64,000 nt of DNA, taken from Echiichthys vipera. Lineage: Eukaryota > Chordata > Actinopteri > Perciformes > Trachinidae. Location: the NCBI GenBank assembly GCA_963691815.1, contig OY829650.1, positions 27,767,195-27,831,194 on the forward strand. The letters run 5' to 3'. The translations under genes and the position numbers were made by a program. The number at the start of each line of letters is the position of its first letter. The first letter of the stretch is position 1. Positions 61,913 through 64,000 of the stretch are shown here, piece after piece. The notes below the pieces were generated by a model. It did not search any database. It worked only from the letters and a program-made list of their open reading frames with translations, and was not told the DNA's origin.

Positions 61913-62808
61913 GTGAGTAACATTTTGCAAAATACTTTGCATACAATATTGTAAACTCAGGTGAAATTGGGGTTCATACTGACAGATATGGTAGTTAAAT
62001 CGCACATATGTTTACAAAGCATCTATTAAATAAAAAATATGGAAAAAATGTTGCTTGCTTCAGTGTTTCTTGACCATCTAACTCAGGGGTGTCAAACTCA
62101 GGCCCGTGGGCCAAATCTGGCCCGCTGTGTAATTATATTTAGCCCACAAGATCATATCAAGGTTCTATGAGAGCTGGCCCGGAGTATAAAGCACCTACAC
62201 CGCTACTTTTCTGTTGACAAACATGAGCATCCATGCTACCCGTCTCTTCGGACAAACTAAATCCACCCCTCCCCAAAAATGGCCAAAAGAAAGATGGAGA
62301 ACAGGAGCTTTCAGCACAGGTGGAGTCAGATTATCTGTTTATGAAGGTAAAGAGCTGTTTGTCTCGTCTGCAGAGCCACCGTGGCTGTAACCAAAGAATA
62401 AAACGTAATAAACACCACGACAAGAACAAGGACCTGCACTGAAAAGGTTCAGCAATACACATCTGGAGAGAAGGGAAAACAAGCACAGTCTTTTTAAAAA
62501 ATGTTTTGTAGATATTGAGTTTGGCCCGCAACTTTGTCCCAGTTTTTAAATTTGGCCCACTGTGAATTGACCCCCTGATCTAACTAGTTAAGTGATTAGA
62601 AATGGTCAACATTATCATCTATATTTTCTTGGTACTTCATTAAGGGCAGACTGGCCTCCTCATGTTACTGCTCTCCTAACCTTTCGCCTCCTCTCTGTGG
62701 CAGTCTTCCGCGGTGGATCTCAAGACAAAGGAGGAAAAGGATGCAGAGTTGGACAGACGGATCGAAGCTCTGCGGAAGAAGAATGAGGCTCTGGTCAAGA
62801 GGTATCAG
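61910..62808 (+). CDS. ccdc9: ccdc9, coiled-coil domain-containing protein 9 (5' part, two exons)
   Basis: CCDC9 is a vertebrate coiled-coil/RG-rich protein reported around the exon junction complex. The 5' UTR exon 61860-61912 ends with the ATG itself (CTATG|GTGAGT). The next exon, 62704-62808, is exactly 35 codons and reads SSAVDLKTKEEKDAELDRRI, then EALRKKNEALVKRYQ, before donor CAG|GTACGC. This is the strongly conserved charged helical N-terminus of CCDC9. The rest of the gene is off the right edge. Its position and orientation after bbc3 match the human order SAE1, BBC3, CCDC9. The paralogue CCDC9B is less likely because of synteny. Confidence 0.93.
62076..62585 (+). mobile_element. hAT-family transposon relic with intact target-site duplication (ccdc9 intron 1)
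   Basis: The element spans 62084-62577, starting CAGGGGTGTCAAACTC and ending with the inverted GACCCCCTG. An exact 8-bp duplication, ATCTAACT, flanks it at 62076-62083 and 62578-62585. Inside, MAKRKMENRSFQHRW is readable before a stop, and a later frame reads KHHDKNKDLH. These match the BED-type N-terminus of GTF2IRD2/ZBED-like hAT proteins in fish. The catalytic region is deleted. Confidence 0.88.
62704..62808 (+). CDS. ccdc9: ccdc9 second coding exon (N-terminal coiled coil)
   Basis: Acceptor ctgtggcag|TCT, donor CAG|GTACGC. Encodes the EEKDAELDRRIEALRKKNEA helix. Confidence 0.95.
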
Positions 62809-63094
62809 GTACGCAGTACTTTTACAAACACACACACACACACAAAGAATGTACCTTTTTGTATCAACACATTGAGTTGGTGATATACTACTGCAGGATA
62901 TTGAAAGATATCTGAGGATATTCTCAAAGTATGTCCATTTATTGAATTGTAACCATGCACTGCAGTCAGCTGTCATCCTCCAGATTCCACCAACATCAGC
63001 CACAACTTATGCCTGTTACACAAGAGCTGGGCAACATAGTTAAAATCTCCCATCCCCTTCCCGATATAGATTATGTCATAGCTCCATAACGACT

Positions 63095-64000
63095 TGTACC
63101 ACAACATACAACCCCTTTTCCAAAAGAGTTTGGATGCTGTAAACAATGTATTTAGAAACAGAATGTGATGATTTGCAAAACAGACACCCCTTATTTCATT
63201 GAAAATGGCACGACCTATCAAATGTTGAAACTGAGAAATTGCCAGCAACATGTTTCAAGTTAAGACAGTGGCAACAAAAGAGTTGAGAAATGCTAAATGA
63301 TAACACCTGGTGGAACATCTCACTATTAATTAGGTCAACTGACAACAGGTTCGTAACATGACTAGGTGTAAAAAAAAAAAAGCATCCAGAGAGGCTGAGG
63401 CTTTCTTGAGTAAAGATGGGGAGGGGTTCACCTTTCTCTGAAACTGTCAGTTGAAACTCTACCATGTAAAGAGGAAACCGTCTATAAACCAGATCCAGAA
63501 ACGCGGCCGCCTGCTCTGGGCTCGAGCACATTTAAGACGGACTGAGGAAAAGTGGAAAACTGTCCTACAGTCTGACAAGACAACCATTTTAAATTATTTT
63601 TGGAAATTATGGATGCTGCGTCCTCCAGGCTAAAGAGAAGAGGCACCATCCAGCTTTTATTCAGAACACAGTTCAAAAGCCAGCATCTGTGATGGCATGA
63701 GGATGCATTAGTGCACATGAACATGGTACACCTGCACACTGTGAAGGCATGCTGACTTAATGCTGACTCATAAATACAGGTTTTGGAGCCACATATGCTG
63801 CCAAGTAGACACCGTCTTTCAGCAAGACAGTACCAAACCACGTTCTGCATAGATTCCATTAGTATGGCTCCGTAGTAAAAGAGTCCGGGTGCTAAACTGA
63901 TCTGCCTGCAGTCCTGACTTGTCACCCATTGAAAATGTTTGGCGCATTATGAAACGTTAAATACGACAAAGGAGACCCCAAACTGTTGAGCAACTGAAAT
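63095..64000 (+). pseudogene. Tc1/mariner-type transposon relic (runs off the right edge)
   Basis: The left part carries 'ccttttccaaaagagtttgg' and 'gaatgtgatgatttgcaaa', motifs of a very common fish element. Near the right edge a frame reads SPDLSPIENVWRIMKR (about 63910-63957), the conserved DDE-3 endonuclease motif of Tc1/mariner transposases. Many stops and frameshifts separate the readable parts, so it is dead. Confidence 0.8.

Overview
The window reads as nuclear DNA from a ray-finned fish, most likely a percomorph/acanthomorph. Genes are split into short exons with GT/AG introns. Very long CA/GT and GA dinucleotide tracts are frequent. Many interspersed repeats are of types common in teleosts: tRNA-derived SINEs, Tc1/mariner and hAT relics, a retroelement 3' end, and at least seven copies of one dispersed repeat. 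No prokaryotic genes, operons or CRISPR arrays are visible.

Four protein genes are recognisable: zc3h4 (minus, 5' part only, 511-2669), sae1 (plus, complete, 9140-24286), bbc3/puma (minus, complete, 32674-40403) and ccdc9 (plus, first two exons with the start codon, 61860-62808). SAE1, BBC3 and CCDC9 are also consecutive and in the same relative orientations on human chromosome 19q13.32, with ZC3H4 nearby. This is an ancient conserved block and it supports the less conserved bbc3 call.

Layout. 1-2669: zc3h4 exons rich in Gly/Arg and acidic residues. 2670-8990: zc3h4 upstream intron(s) and the zc3h4/sae1 promoter area, with CRE-like and YY1-like sites. 9140-24286: nine sae1 coding exons in introns carrying a 324-bp GA tract, a 293-bp GT tract, a SINE and a pair of near-identical inverted repeats around exons 4-6. 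24450-30240: repeat-rich intergenic DNA. 30242-32673: probable long bbc3 3' UTR. 32674-40403: three bbc3 coding exons with the BH3 motif in the second. 41200-42350: GC-rich area, probably the bbc3 promoter, with a candidate divergent 39-residue membrane ORF. 42360-60270: about 18 kb of intergenic DNA, mainly repeats. 60280-62808: ccdc9 promoter area and first exons, with a hAT relic in its first intron. 63095-64000: a Tc1/mariner relic.

The genes do not form one pathway. ZC3H4 limits non-coding transcription, SAE1 is half of the SUMO E1 enzyme, BBC3 is the p53-induced BH3-only killer, and CCDC9 is a coiled-coil protein linked to RNA/exon-junction biology. The most notable observations are a perfect zero-spacer p53 response-element match inside bbc3, an apparent 17-codon in-frame loss in sae1 exon 1 that removes a conserved E1 motif, and the inverted repeats flanking sae1 exons 4-6 that could favour circular RNA.
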